From Psychrobacter sp. UBA3480 (lineage in GTDB: Bacteria > Pseudomonadota > Gammaproteobacteria > Pseudomonadales > Moraxellaceae), in NCBI RefSeq assembly GCF_002377945.1, contig NZ_DFQV01000010.1, forward strand, positions 1,826 to 65,633: a stretch of 63,808 bases of DNA. The letters are read 5' to 3'. The notes under the pieces were generated by a model. The model made no database searches, was not told where the DNA came from, and saw nothing but the letters and a program-made list of their open reading frames with translations. Shown here one piece after another: positions 41,751 through 52,151 of this stretch. Position 1 is the stretch's first letter. Each line of letters starts with the position of its first letter. A program made the position numbers and the translations under genes.

Positions 41751-41855
41751 TTGATTGACGCACTTGTTAAGAATAGCCAGCAGAATGCTAAATCAATAAT
41801 AGGCATATTGCTGGTTATTTAAACGACTCCTTTACCCTTCTCTAAGCGATCCACT

Positions 41856-42650
41856 ATGGTATTAAATCCCACCGAGCTGATTACCTCAGATAAGAACACA
41901 ACCGTGAAGCTTGTAAAAGCACTGTTGTCCCAAGCACGCCAGCGTAAAAAGAACGGTCAGACAGTCATAGAAGGCGTCCATTTAATAGATGCCGCGCTGC
42001 GTAGTGACTATCCTTTCGCTCAGATATTACTGTCTGAGTCAGCGCGTAGCCATCCTGAAGTTCAGCAGATATTGACTCGCCTGCCCACTTATACGCCTAT
42101 TCTTACTTTATCAGACGCACTCTATGAGAGTATTCGTAGCTTGGGTACTGGTATCGATATTATGGCAATGATTAAAGTACCAACGCCTAGTCTATCGATG
42201 ATCGATGAAGACTGCTTAATCTTGAACGACGTGCAGGACAGTGGGAATGTTGGTACCCTACTACGCACAGCAGCAGCCGTTGGTATCCGCAACATCCTAT
42301 GCACCAGTGCGACCGCTCAAGCTTGGTCTCCCAAAACGCTACGAGCAGGTATGGGGGCACAGTTTGCACTGACTATTTATGAAGGCTTGAGTACGCAAGA
42401 TATTTTGGATCACGTACAAGTGCCGCTTTTGGCGACTAGCTCACATACAGATACTATCATCTACGAGCACGATTTATCTGCGCCTGTAGCATGGATTATG
42501 GGTCATGAAGGCCAAGGCGTTAGCGACGATTTAATGCAATGTGCCACGCCGATAGCATTACCACAGCCAAACGGGCAAGAGAGCTTAAATGTAGCGATTG
42601 CAGGGTCTTTATGTCTGTATGAGACCTTACGCCAAAGACAGTACTCTTAG
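41856..42650 (+). CDS. TrmH/SpoU-family RNA 2'-O-methyltransferase
   Basis: SPOUT-fold methyltransferase of 264 residues. The three family motifs are present: LNDVQDSGNVGTLLRTAAAVG, the IMGHEGQGVSDDLM segment, and IALPQPNGQESLNVAIAG. An N-terminal substrate-binding domain of about 100 residues precedes it, with ARQRKKNGQTVIEGVHLI. It probably methylates a 23S rRNA or tRNA nucleotide, and the exact target is not decided by the sequence. It is followed by a strong bidirectional hairpin. Confidence 0.9.
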   Translation: MVLNPTELITSDKNTTVKLVKALLSQARQRKKNGQTVIEGVHLIDAALRSDYPFAQILLSESARSHPEVQQILTRLPTYTPILTLSDALYESIRSLGTGIDIMAMIKVPTPSLSMIDEDCLILNDVQDSGNVGTLLRTAAAVGIRNILCTSATAQAWSPKTLRAGMGAQFALTIYEGLSTQDILDHVQVPLLATSSHTDTIIYEHDLSAPVAWIMGHEGQGVSDDLMQCATPIALPQPNGQESLNVAIAGSLCLYETLRQRQYS

Positions 42651-42692
42651 CGTCCATTTATAATTGCTATGAAAACCCTATATATCCAGCAT

Positions 42693-42727
42693 AAAAAAAC
42701 CCACTACCAATTGATAGTGGGTTTTTT
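42693..42727. terminator. Bidirectional terminator after the TrmH-type gene
   Basis: An A-run plus CCCACTA pairs with TAGTGGG and a T-run, with a loop of about 8 bases. It can also stop transcription coming from etfA. Confidence 0.85.
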
Positions 42728-42856
42728 ATTATACGTCTACTACTGATATAGTCAAAGAAGTCTAAAACGGATACAAGGCAGCCGACTGCAGATTATACAA
42801 GTAGTACATCTAAGGAGGGTAACGCCGTAGCCGCTTAGTAGTTCTGTGACTATATA

Positions 42857-43789
42857 TTAAACCTTGCTAGTCAGCTCAGGTAATGCTTCGAATAGATCGG
42901 CTTCCAAGAAGTAATCAGCAACGCTAGCGATAGGTGCTTCTGGGTCATTGTTGATAGCAACGATGACTTTAGAATCTTTCATACCAGCCAAATGCTGAAT
43001 CGCGCCTGAGATGCCAGCTGCGATATATAGCTGCGGTGCAACGATTTTACCCGTTTGACCGACCTGCATATCGTTTGGTACATATCCTGCGTCAACAGCA
43101 GCACGTGATGCACCAACAGCAGCGCCTAGCTTATCGGCCAATGGCTCAATATACTTGGTGAAGTTTTCACCGTTTGCCAATGCACGACCACCAGAAACAA
43201 CAATACCAGCTGACGTCAATTCTGGACGATCAGACTTAGCCATTTCTTCGTTAACGAAACTAGCTTTGCCAGTTTCTTGTACATTGTCGATAGTTTCAAC
43301 AGTAGCTGAACCGCCTTCGCTCGCCACTGGGTCAAACGCAGTAGTACGTACTGTTAGTACCACTTTATCTTCTGTAGTTTTTACTGTCGCTGTCGCATTA
43401 CCTGCATAGATAGGACGCTCAAACGTTTGCGCATCTACTACACCTGAGATTTCAGACAACATGCTGACGTCAAGTAACGCAGCAACGCGTGGCATAAAGT
43501 TTTTACCAGTCGTGGTCGCAGCCGCTAGGATATGGCTGTAATCACCAGCGATATCAGCAACCAATAGTGCCACGTTACCTGCCAATTGATGCTCATAAGC
43601 AGCATTGTCAGCCAATAGTACTTTAGTCACGCCTTCTGCTTTTGCCGCTTCATCAGCAACAGCTTGGCTACCACTACCAGCAACCAATACATGGATATCA
43701 TCACCCATTTGTTTAGCAGCAGCGATCGTGTTTAAAGTTGCCTTTTTTAGACTGGCATTGTCATGTTCTGCATATACCAAAATTGCCAT
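42857..43789 (-). CDS. etfA: Electron transfer flavoprotein subunit alpha
   Basis: FAD-binding subunit of ETF, which passes electrons from acyl-CoA and other dehydrogenases to the quinone pool via ETF-quinone oxidoreductase. It has 310 residues. The C-terminal FAD domain carries VVSGGRALANGENF, LAAAVGASRAAVD-like GAAVGASRAAVDAG, QVGQTGKIVAPQLYIAAGISGAIQH and AINNDPEAPI. It follows etfB at 152 bases on the same strand. Confidence 0.96.
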   Translation of the reverse strand: MAILVYAEHDNASLKKATLNTIAAAKQMGDDIHVLVAGSGSQAVADEAAKAEGVTKVLLADNAAYEHQLAGNVALLVADIAGDYSHILAAATTTGKNFMPRVAALLDVSMLSEISGVVDAQTFERPIYAGNATATVKTTEDKVVLTVRTTAFDPVASEGGSATVETIDNVQETGKASFVNEEMAKSDRPELTSAGIVVSGGRALANGENFTKYIEPLADKLGAAVGASRAAVDAGYVPNDMQVGQTGKIVAPQLYIAAGISGAIQHLAGMKDSKVIVAINNDPEAPIASVADYFLEADLFEALPELTSKV

Positions 43790-43941
43790 GGTTTTAGTCC
43801 TTTATATATTCGTATTATCTATTCATGCGGTTGTTTGTGTACAAAGCTATTTGAGCAACTATCATTTAATATAAGATAAAGCAGTCAAATTCACAGCCTT
43901 GTACAGGATATGCCGTAGCGAAGTATCCAATCATTAAAAAA

Positions 43942-44691
43942 TTAAATGACTTTTGCTTCGTTTCTTAGCTTATCGACCAACTCATCAACTGACCCTACTG
44001 TAATACCAGCTTTACGGTCAGCAGGTGGCACGACTTTAATAATTTCTTGCTTAGATGTCATATCAACGCCGAAATCTGCTGGCGTTTTCTCATCAAGTGG
44101 CTTCTTCTTCGCTTTCATGATGTTAGGCAATTTAGCATAACGTGGCTCATTCAAACGTAAATCAGTCGTGATAACCGCTGGTAAATCAAGAGCAACAGTT
44201 TGTAGGCCGCCATCGATTTCACGCGTTACGTTTACTTTGTCGCCTTCAACTTTCACTTCTGATGCAAACGTACCCTGACCGATACCCATCAATGCCGCTA
44301 ACATCTGACCAGTTTGGTTGTTGTCATCATCAATCGCTTGCTTACCTAATAAGATAATATCAGTGCTCTCAGCTTCAGCGATACTTTTTAGAATCTTAGC
44401 AACTTGTAGTGGATATGGTTTTTCGTCACTTACGACTAACACACCACGGTCAGCACCTAGCGCTAGGGCTGCACGAATCTGCTCTTGTGACTCTTTTGGA
44501 CCGATTGAAGCAACAATGATCTCATCAATGACGCCAGCTTCTTTTAGACGAACCGCTTCTTCTACTGCGATTTCATCAAAAGGATTGATTGACATTTTAG
44601 TGTTTGATAAGTCAACGCCAGAGTTGTCGGCTTTTACACGAACTTTTACGTTATAATCAATGACACGCTTGACCGCTACTAATGCTTTCAT
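43942..44691 (-). CDS. etfB: Electron transfer flavoprotein subunit beta
   Basis: AMP-binding partner of EtfA, 249 residues. Typical segments are [67 protein letters not shown] and the recognition loop [21 protein letters not shown]. First gene of the etfB-etfA transcript. Confidence 0.97.
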   Translation of the reverse strand: MKALVAVKRVIDYNVKVRVKADNSGVDLSNTKMSINPFDEIAVEEAVRLKEAGVIDEIIVASIGPKESQEQIRAALALGADRGVLVVSDEKPYPLQVAKILKSIAEAESTDIILLGKQAIDDDNNQTGQMLAALMGIGQGTFASEVKVEGDKVNVTREIDGGLQTVALDLPAVITTDLRLNEPRYAKLPNIMKAKKKPLDEKTPADFGVDMTSKQEIIKVVPPADRKAGITVGSVDELVDKLRNEAKVI

Positions 44692-45140
44692 ACGTTCCTC
44701 GTTTATTAATGTTATGAGTTAAAAATTGTCAGTTAAGAACCAAAGGTTCGTTGTGGTTCAAATTGTCGTTCAAAATACTGCTCAAGGTTATTACTACATC
44801 AACAGAATATAGTTAACTAAGAAAGATGAGCCAATATCTAAGAGCATATTAGCATTGTATCTCTTACTAATGAAATCTGCTAAAGCTAAGCCAACCGTTA
44901 TTATCAGACCTATGTATCTTGCGTCAGCAGGCAGATAAGGTCAAGACAACGCCGTGAATAATGCGTCATAAATTTGTCAACACTCTATAATAAATAGTCT
45001 ATAAGCGCATCATTTCATGATTTGCGTTGTTCAACAGCTCAAAATGCTTGTACCTTTATAGCATTCTAAACCTTAGGTTTACTTAATATTTTGTTATTAT
45101 TTATCTCTTCAAAGTTAACGGATAAGAATAGTTAATCGAG
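44692..45140. other. Gene-free region upstream of etfB
   Basis: About 450 bases without a recognisable gene between etfB and the DUF421 gene (both on the minus strand). It presumably holds the etfB promoter. A near-palindrome TAAACCTTAGGTTTA lies around 45068-45082. Nothing else stands out. Confidence 0.4.
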
Positions 45141-45710
45141 TCAGACCTGCGACTTACCATTCTTACTAGCACCAAGCAATAATTCACTATCACGTATATC
45201 GTCAAATAAAGACCAATCAGGTTCAACATCATTACTTTTGATGACACTCATATCACCTGTCGTCTCCATAATCACTGCAAACACTTCTGTTTTCGCTTTG
45301 ATACCATTTTTACGCAGCACTTCTTGGACATCGCTGGTACTAAGGTTGGCCTCTTTTAAGTTATCTTCTAAATATTCACCATGAGCCATTAGGATAATAG
45401 CTTGATTATCTATCAAAGCTTTTAGCGGTTTTATTTTGCGTCTGATAACTGAAATAATGCCCTGAATTAAGAATAGCACTGCGACAGCAAATAACCCTTG
45501 AAGTAGAGAGGGCTTATCTGACAACACAGTTGACGCCAATATACTACCGATACCCACCGTCATGGCAAAATCATGGCTTGATAACTTGGAAAAACTGCGT
45601 AAACCCATCAATCGAGTAAAAAACATCAGCCCTACATAAAAGCCTATAGCAGATAAAGAAATCCCAAGCACTTGTTGCCAGTCAATTGAAAGCCAGTTTT
45701 CCCACTTCAT
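45141..45710 (-). CDS. DUF421 family membrane protein (YetF-like)
   Basis: Protein of 189 residues with three N-terminal membrane helices and a soluble C-terminal domain. Family features are FFTRLMGLRSFSKLSSHDFAMTVGIGSILASTVL and the KPLKALIDNQAIILMAHGEYLEDNL segment. The function is unknown; in spore formers relatives affect germination. It stands as a single gene 267 bases downstream of the cold-shock gene. Confidence 0.85.
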   Translation of the reverse strand: MKWENWLSIDWQQVLGISLSAIGFYVGLMFFTRLMGLRSFSKLSSHDFAMTVGIGSILASTVLSDKPSLLQGLFAVAVLFLIQGIISVIRRKIKPLKALIDNQAIILMAHGEYLEDNLKEANLSTSDVQEVLRKNGIKAKTEVFAVIMETTGDMSVIKSNDVEPDWSLFDDIRDSELLLGASKNGKSQV

Positions 45711-45831
45711 AACACAACCTTATCTATTACATCTTTATTAAATTATTGTTCGCTATTACCTGATGATGTTAACCGTCAAAATCAATAGCACTTTACATTA
45801 GCAACACTTTGTCATACCAAAAAAGTCCCAT

Positions 45832-45865
45832 AAAAAAAGCAACCTGATAAGAGGTTGCTTCTTTT
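45832..45865 (-). terminator. Terminator after the cold-shock gene
   Basis: AAGCAACCT pairs with AGGTTGCTT (loop of 6), with a long T-run on the minus strand, about 110 bases past the csp stop. Confidence 0.8.
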
Positions 45866-45977
45866 TAAAGTCGATACAGTATTTTTATTGTTTTAACAAA
45901 CAAAGTAATCAATGCATATTGATAATCTTATTGTCATTAAGTTTACTGACAAGCAGTTAACCTAATAATAAATGAGA

Positions 45978-46190
45978 TTAGATAGCTTCGATTTGCTCAG
46001 CTTGTGGGCCTTTTTTGCCATCACCTAAGATGAAAGACACTTTTTGGCCTTCGGCTAGAGTTTTGAAACCGTTACCTTGGATAGCGCTGTAGTGAGCGAA
46101 TACGTCTTGTCCGCCATTGTCTTGAGCGATAAAACCAAAACCTTTAGCTTCATTAAACCACTTTACAGTGCCTTCAACTTTATCTGACAT
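45978..46190 (-). CDS. Cold-shock protein, CspA family
   Basis: Single cold-shock domain of 70 residues that binds single-stranded RNA and DNA. It shows [17 protein letters not shown] (RNP1) and DVFAHYSAI (RNP2), then the closing GPQAEQI. The frame is open 15 codons further up to 46235, but the ATG at 46190 (MSDKVEGT) has AGGA at the right spacing and matches the family start. A long 5' region of over 300 bases is compatible with cold-shock leader control. Confidence 0.96.
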   Translation of the reverse strand: MSDKVEGTVKWFNEAKGFGFIAQDNGGQDVFAHYSAIQGNGFKTLAEGQKVSFILGDGKKGPQAEQIEAI

Positions 46191-46553
46191 AAATTTTCCT
46201 GACTCTTTAACTGTTGGCGAGACTTGTGTCATCACCGATTAATTGATATATACCCTAATATTTTTTGCTAAATGCGGCGGCCAAAAATGCTAAATAATCT
46301 TAAAGAAAATCTGGATCTTTTGCCTCAAATATTTTGAGTACAGTCTGATTATAACAGTTTTCCATGGTAGGAACAGTCTAAATTGCTGATTTTTGTAAAT
46401 AAATACTAACCATTGTTGCAAGCTAACATTGATAGCAACCAGTTCCATATCTTATTGATATAAAATAGTTTTTATTTATAGATATAATACAACTTCATCA
46501 GTAAACCCCTAATGAAATAAGTCGACATAGATGATAGTAGGTTAGAATATTAG
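46191..46553. other. Upstream region of the cold-shock gene
   Basis: About 360 AT-rich bases without a gene. It probably includes the promoter and a long 5' leader of the csp transcript, as is usual for cold-inducible csp genes. I could not identify a cold-box element with certainty. Confidence 0.4.
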
Positions 46554-46985
46554 TTACTGCAATGGTGATGTCGGTAGCCATGCTGAACTCAATACGAGCA
46601 AACATAACGCAAAAAACACCAATGAAAATGACTGACTGTAGGCAATATATTTTGCTGGAATCACCAAATCTTTAGGAGAGTCAGGGATGCCTTTACGCTT
46701 CAGTAGCTTGGTACCATATATCCAGCCAAAGGTCGTGTATATGCCATATGCAGCAGGCACTGCGATAGCTAACGGGGTCAAATCAATAACGTATAAAATC
46801 ACCACTGATATGAAGAACCATAGAGTATCTAACAATGAACTGACTTTGAAGAACTTAGATTGAGGCAGTTTACCATCGGTCTGTTTGAGCATCTCCCCTT
46901 CTATCCAAATTAAAACTGCTACCACAGCGCTAAGAGTAATATATACGAATTGCGGCGTTAGCCAGTCTGAATAAGATATTTGCAC
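46554..46985 (-). CDS. Membrane protein of unknown function
   Basis: About 143 residues with four hydrophobic helices (VYITLSAVVAVLIWIEGEM, LLDTLWFFISVVILYVIDL, LAIAVPAAYGIYTTFGWIYG and a C-terminal one). I do not recognise the family. The frame is open to a TTG at 47063, but the GTG at 46985 has AGG about 9 bases upstream and starts just before the first helix. It lies between ilvC and csp on the same strand. Confidence 0.6.
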   Translation of the reverse strand: MQISYSDWLTPQFVYITLSAVVAVLIWIEGEMLKQTDGKLPQSKFFKVSSLLDTLWFFISVVILYVIDLTPLAIAVPAAYGIYTTFGWIYGTKLLKRKGIPDSPKDLVIPAKYIAYSQSFSLVFFALCLLVLSSAWLPTSPLQ

Positions 46986-47194
46986 AGCATACAACCTATT
47001 ATCTATAGAAAGTGAGAATGAAGCATCCGCCCGCTTCGAATACTTAGAAACGGGTAAGAACAATGATGAATGTTAATCGCAAAGGCGCTTTGGCCAATGT
47101 TAAGGTGCCTGCTTATATTGGGCAGCAATTAATGGTTTTCAACCGATAACCCAGATTCAAATCAAAGCAAAAAGTATCTATCAAATACTTTGCA

Positions 47195-47229
47195 TAAAAA
47201 AACCCATGCTATCAAGTGATAACATGGGC
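47195..47229 (-). terminator. Terminator after ilvC
   Basis: CCCATGTTATCA pairs with TGATAGCATGGG (one mismatch), with a T-run on the minus strand, 55 bases past the ilvC stop. Confidence 0.8.
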
Positions 47230-47282
47230 TATTTAATCTAAATCAGATTATTATCTGAATAAGACTTTTATCTGTATAAAAC

Positions 47283-48320
<1,038 letters not shown>

Positions 48321-48433
48321 TCATGGCTTGCCATGGATAGTAAACGCTTATGCTGTAGTCAATATAATAACTAAGATAAGCGCTTTGTTGATTAGATAAA
48401 TAAATATTGGTTGAAACTGGTTTTGATAAATAT

Positions 48434-48931
48434 TTAGATGCTGAGGGTTTTTTCACCGCGGGCAATACCGATAACACCTGAGCGAACTACTTCCATAATG
48501 CGCTCACGGCCAATTACATCGATAAAACCATCAAGTTTGGCTTTGTCGCCCACGATTTGAATCGTATATAAGTTCGAATTTACATCGACGATTTGTGCGC
48601 GGAAAATATCTGCGCTACGTTTAATCTCTTCACGCACACCGCCTGTTGCACGGACTTTAATAAGCATCAATTCACGCTCAACGTGTACATTCTCTGTCAG
48701 ATTAAGCACTTTAACCACTTCAATCAATTTATGCAATTGTTTGGTGATTTGCTCAATTCTTTCAGGTGACGTAATGGTCGTAACCGTTAGACGTGAGATA
48801 CTTGGGTCATCAGTAGGTGCGACGTTCAAAGTTTCGATATTATAACCACGTTGTGAGAACAAGCCGACTAACCGCGACAACGAACCCGCTTCGTTTTCCA
48901 TCAATACCGAAATCAGATGTTGTTGTTGCAT
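48434..48931 (-). CDS. ilvN: Acetolactate synthase, small regulatory subunit
   Basis: Regulatory subunit for feedback inhibition by valine, 165 residues. An N-terminal ACT domain (ISVLMENEAGSLSRLVGLFSQRGYNIETL) and the conserved C-terminal part ending in RSGVIGIARGEKTL are present. The ATG at 48931 overlaps the ilvI stop as TAATG and has GGGGAG at 8 bases; the frame's GTG at 48958 is not needed. The gene could equally be named ilvH. Confidence 0.95.
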   Translation of the reverse strand: MQQQHLISVLMENEAGSLSRLVGLFSQRGYNIETLNVAPTDDPSISRLTVTTITSPERIEQITKQLHKLIEVVKVLNLTENVHVERELMLIKVRATGGVREEIKRSADIFRAQIVDVNSNLYTIQIVGDKAKLDGFIDVIGRERIMEVVRSGVIGIARGEKTLSI

Positions 48932-50763
48932 TAGGTACGCTCCCCTTTTGTTAACCACATATCACGCATGGCCTGTCCAGCGATTTGCATTGGATATACA
49001 TGCTCATTACGATCGACGTAAACATCGATAAATACCAGTTTGTCTTTCATCGCCATTGCTTCAGCCAATTGTGCTTCCATGGTCGCAGGGTCAGTAATTT
49101 TGATACCGACGTGACCATAGCTTTCAGCCAATTTGACAAAATCTGGTAAGGAGTTCATATAAGACTGGGCATGACGACCTTCATACAGCATATCTTGCCA
49201 CTGCTTCACCATACCAAGCTGCGCATTGTTAATGTTCAGAATTTTAACTGGTAAGTTATATTGCAAACAGGTCGATAGCTCTTGGATATTCATCTGAATA
49301 GAGCCTTCACCAGTAATACAAACCACATCACGCTCAGGATTGGCAAGTTTGGCAGCCATTGCATACGGCAGACCAACACCCATGGTACCAAGGCCACCTG
49401 AATTCAGCCATTGACGTGGCTCATTGTAAGTATAGTAAAGTGCCGCAAACATTTGATGCTGACCGACGTCACTTGTGATAATAGCGTTACTATTAGTCAC
49501 TTTATCTAGAGCTTGTACAACACTTTGTGGCTTAATGCCATTATCTGTGCTGGTGTCATAACGTAAGCCATGACGCTTACGCCACTCATTAATTTGTGAC
49601 CACCAATCGAGCAATGCGTGCTGCTCTAACTGCTTGTCTTGACCAACAATCTCTAGCATGTCCGTTAAGACAGATTTCACATCACCTACGATAGGAATGT
49701 GCGCAAGAATCGTTTTTGAAATTGACGCAGGATCGATGTCGATATGAATGATAGTTGCGTTAGGGCAGAATTTTTTAACGTTATTGGTCACACGATCATC
49801 GAAACGCGCGCCGACAGCCAAAATCACATCAGCATGGTGCATACTCATATTGGCTTCGTAAGTACCGTGCATGCCAAGCATACCTAAGAACTGACGATCA
49901 GAGCCAGGGAATGTACCAAGACCCATCAAAGTATTAGTCACTGGTAAATTCAGACGATGTGCAAGATCTGTTAACTCTTCGTGCGCATTGCTCCAAATCA
50001 CACCGCCGCCTGCATATACAACAGGACGCTGCGCTGCTAATAGCGTTTCAATGGCTTTTTTGATTTGACCGCTGTGACCTTTGAGTGACGGCTGATACGA
50101 GCGTATAAATACTTCTTCTGGATATTCGTAAGCAAATTTTTCGCTAGGCGCCGTCATGTCTTTTGGCACATCAATGACGACAGGACCTGGGCGACCAGTC
50201 TGGGCAATATAAAACGCCTTTTTTACAATCATTGGAATTTCGCTAGCATGGCGTACTTGGAAGCTATGCTTAACGATAGGACGAGATACGCCTACCATAT
50301 CTGTTTCTTGGAAAGCATCTTCACCAATTAGGCTGCTTGGCACCTGACCTGCGATCACAACCATTGGTACAGAATCCATAAAAGCAGTAGCAATAGCTGT
50401 CACGGTATTGGTCGCACCAGGGCCTGATGTGGCCAACACGACGCCAGTATGACCAGTCACTCGCGAATAAGCATCGGCCATGTGGCCTGCTGCTTGCTCG
50501 TGACGTACTAAGATATGCTCAATATTTTCTTGCTGAAACAGCGCATCATAAATGTGTAAGACCGCGCCACCTGGATAGCCAAAGATGTATTCGACACCTT
50601 CGTCAGTCAGTGCTTGCACCAGCATTTCAGCGCCCGATAGCATCACAGGCTGTGCACTACCTTCTGCAAGACGTTGTTGCTTTTGTTCAAAATTTTTGGC
50701 GGCATTACCCGTTTGGGTATGTCCCGTCATGTTCGGACTTTGCGTGGTTTGCGTCACTGTCAT
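48931..50763 (-). CDS. ilvI: Acetolactate synthase, large catalytic subunit
   Basis: Thiamine-diphosphate enzyme that makes acetolactate or acetohydroxybutyrate, the first common step of branched-chain synthesis. It has about 610 residues, with a polar 45-residue N-terminal extension. Landmarks are [15 protein letters not shown], the catalytic Glu in [16 protein letters not shown], the FAD region and the ThDP motif [30 protein letters not shown]. It is translationally coupled to ilvN. Order ilvI-ilvN-ilvC. A leader peptide with branched-chain codons was looked for upstream and not found. Confidence 0.96.
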   Translation of the reverse strand: MTVTQTTQSPNMTGHTQTGNAAKNFEQKQQRLAEGSAQPVMLSGAEMLVQALTDEGVEYIFGYPGGAVLHIYDALFQQENIEHILVRHEQAAGHMADAYSRVTGHTGVVLATSGPGATNTVTAIATAFMDSVPMVVIAGQVPSSLIGEDAFQETDMVGVSRPIVKHSFQVRHASEIPMIVKKAFYIAQTGRPGPVVIDVPKDMTAPSEKFAYEYPEEVFIRSYQPSLKGHSGQIKKAIETLLAAQRPVVYAGGGVIWSNAHEELTDLAHRLNLPVTNTLMGLGTFPGSDRQFLGMLGMHGTYEANMSMHHADVILAVGARFDDRVTNNVKKFCPNATIIHIDIDPASISKTILAHIPIVGDVKSVLTDMLEIVGQDKQLEQHALLDWWSQINEWRKRHGLRYDTSTDNGIKPQSVVQALDKVTNSNAIITSDVGQHQMFAALYYTYNEPRQWLNSGGLGTMGVGLPYAMAAKLANPERDVVCITGEGSIQMNIQELSTCLQYNLPVKILNINNAQLGMVKQWQDMLYEGRHAQSYMNSLPDFVKLAESYGHVGIKITDPATMEAQLAEAMAMKDKLVFIDVYVDRNEHVYPMQIAGQAMRDMWLTKGERT

Positions 50764-51632
50764 CACCTTTTTTTGCGGCGAGAATTTGCGGGATTCTACG
50801 AGTAAAAATAATTACTTACCGTCGTTATTTTTACTTATTGAATGATCGCTAATTCTTGTCCATATCAAGAATATCTGCCTAATAGGTTTAATTAAAACTG
50901 TCTCATAGGACAATACTAATCAAACATAGCAGTGTATTTTAGGTCAGCTTTGTGATGGATGTTTATCGATATACAGTGACAAGATGCGAGTGCATCTATA
51001 AAAGAGAGGCTTATTATTGAGGTTCGATACTAGCAAGTACCTATTGTAACTTTATTTGTGTGACTTTATTTGTACAGATGCATCGATATACACAAGTAAA
51101 AAAACTTCATAGCCAATGCTAAATTATAAGATCTTTAGAACTTACAATAGGCTTTGGTGAAACCTCTTAACGGCATACTATATCGCGTTTGATACAACTG
51201 CTAAAAACACATTTAGCACATTTCAAATAATAAGTTTATCTTAGTCATTGTAGACAGATAAGTCCGGAGACAATGTATCGCTATCAACAGTGGTCGTTAT
51301 GCCACCATACTTGCTATATCATTATCACAAAGGAAATAAAACTGCGTAAGCTACTGATAAGTAACTCGTAGTTCTCATTCTCAAGTGCCACGGCAACATC
51401 GTAAAAGCCGCTCACTGACCAATCAACTGCTATTATATTCGATGGTTTACGAGTTATTGTCAAGAAAAACTTCTAAAGCCTATCCCAAACTATTAGTTAT
51501 TAAATAATATACATTAATAAGTATTATTTGCTAGAATCAGAAGTAGATACATTATTACTACTAATTAAACGCTCAAGTGTTATATTTACACCTATATACA
51601 TTTGATTTTTACTACATAAGAGGATTGCTATT
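50764..51632. other. Long divergent gap between ilvI and the DUF4124 gene
   Basis: About 870 AT-rich bases without a recognisable gene on either strand. It should hold the ilvI promoter region. Next to ilvI is an 11-bp inverted repeat (AGTAAAAATAA at 50801-50811, complement at 50825-50835). No leader ORF, riboswitch or transposon trace was recognised in the rest. Confidence 0.45.
50801..50835. repeat. AT-only 11-bp inverted repeat upstream of ilvI
   Basis: AGTAAAAATAA and its exact complement are separated by 13 bases, 38 bases upstream of the ilvI start and so within its likely leader. Because the stem is purely A/T it would be a weak hairpin. A protein-binding site is possible. Confidence 0.5.
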
Positions 51633-52130
51633 ATGGCATATGCGTCTAAGATAAATACCGCAGCCAAATTACTAACCAGTACCGCGTGTATGCTAATGTT
51701 GTCTATGAACGCCAGTCAGGCTATTCAGGTTTATAAGTCTATCGGAGCGCATGGCGAAGTTAAATATAGTCAACATGCCCCTCAGACCGGTAAAAATATC
51801 GAACTGATTGAATTTCGTAGTGACGGTAGACAAAGTAACGCAGGCCAAATGGCAGGAAAAACAGATCCCAACCAGAGTAATAACGCCCAAACTGCAGAAG
51901 AGCAAAGAATTGCACAATTGGAAGCACGTATTAAAGAGCAAGATGCAAAAGAAAATGCTCAGCGCTGCCAATCACTACGTAACAATTTAACTAACCTCAA
52001 TGTCGGCGGCCGTATCTATGAAATGGATGCCAACGGTAAGCGTCAATATCTAGATGGTCGTGAAATTGAGCTTAAGCGCGAGCGTGTACAGCAGGCGATT
52101 GATCAATACTGTGCTAACTCTTCTACTTAA
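51633..52130 (+). CDS. DUF4124-type periplasmic protein
   Basis: Protein of 165 residues with a signal peptide (KLLTSTACMLMLSMNASQA). A short DUF4124-like beta motif (IQVYKSIGAHGEVKYSQHAPQTGK), then a polar linker, a coiled coil (AEEQRIAQLEARIKEQDAKENA) and the C-terminal segment with GGRIYEMDANGKRQYLDGREIE follow. Two Cys residues (QRCQSL, QYCAN) may form a disulfide. The function is unknown; the family is widespread in gammaproteobacteria. A good AGAGGA ribosome site is present. Confidence 0.75.
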   Translation: MAYASKINTAAKLLTSTACMLMLSMNASQAIQVYKSIGAHGEVKYSQHAPQTGKNIELIEFRSDGRQSNAGQMAGKTDPNQSNNAQTAEEQRIAQLEARIKEQDAKENAQRCQSLRNNLTNLNVGGRIYEMDANGKRQYLDGREIELKRERVQQAIDQYCANSST

Positions 52131-52151
52131 CTCTCTATCTCAAGCAATACA

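Noticed and set aside
50427..50852. Plus-strand open frames opposite the start of ilvI
   Set aside because: They lie antisense to the well-supported ilvI coding region and show no family features.
50764..51000. Leader peptide or attenuator for the ilv operon
   Set aside because: No short frame rich in Leu, Ile or Val codons and no terminator-like GC hairpin was found.
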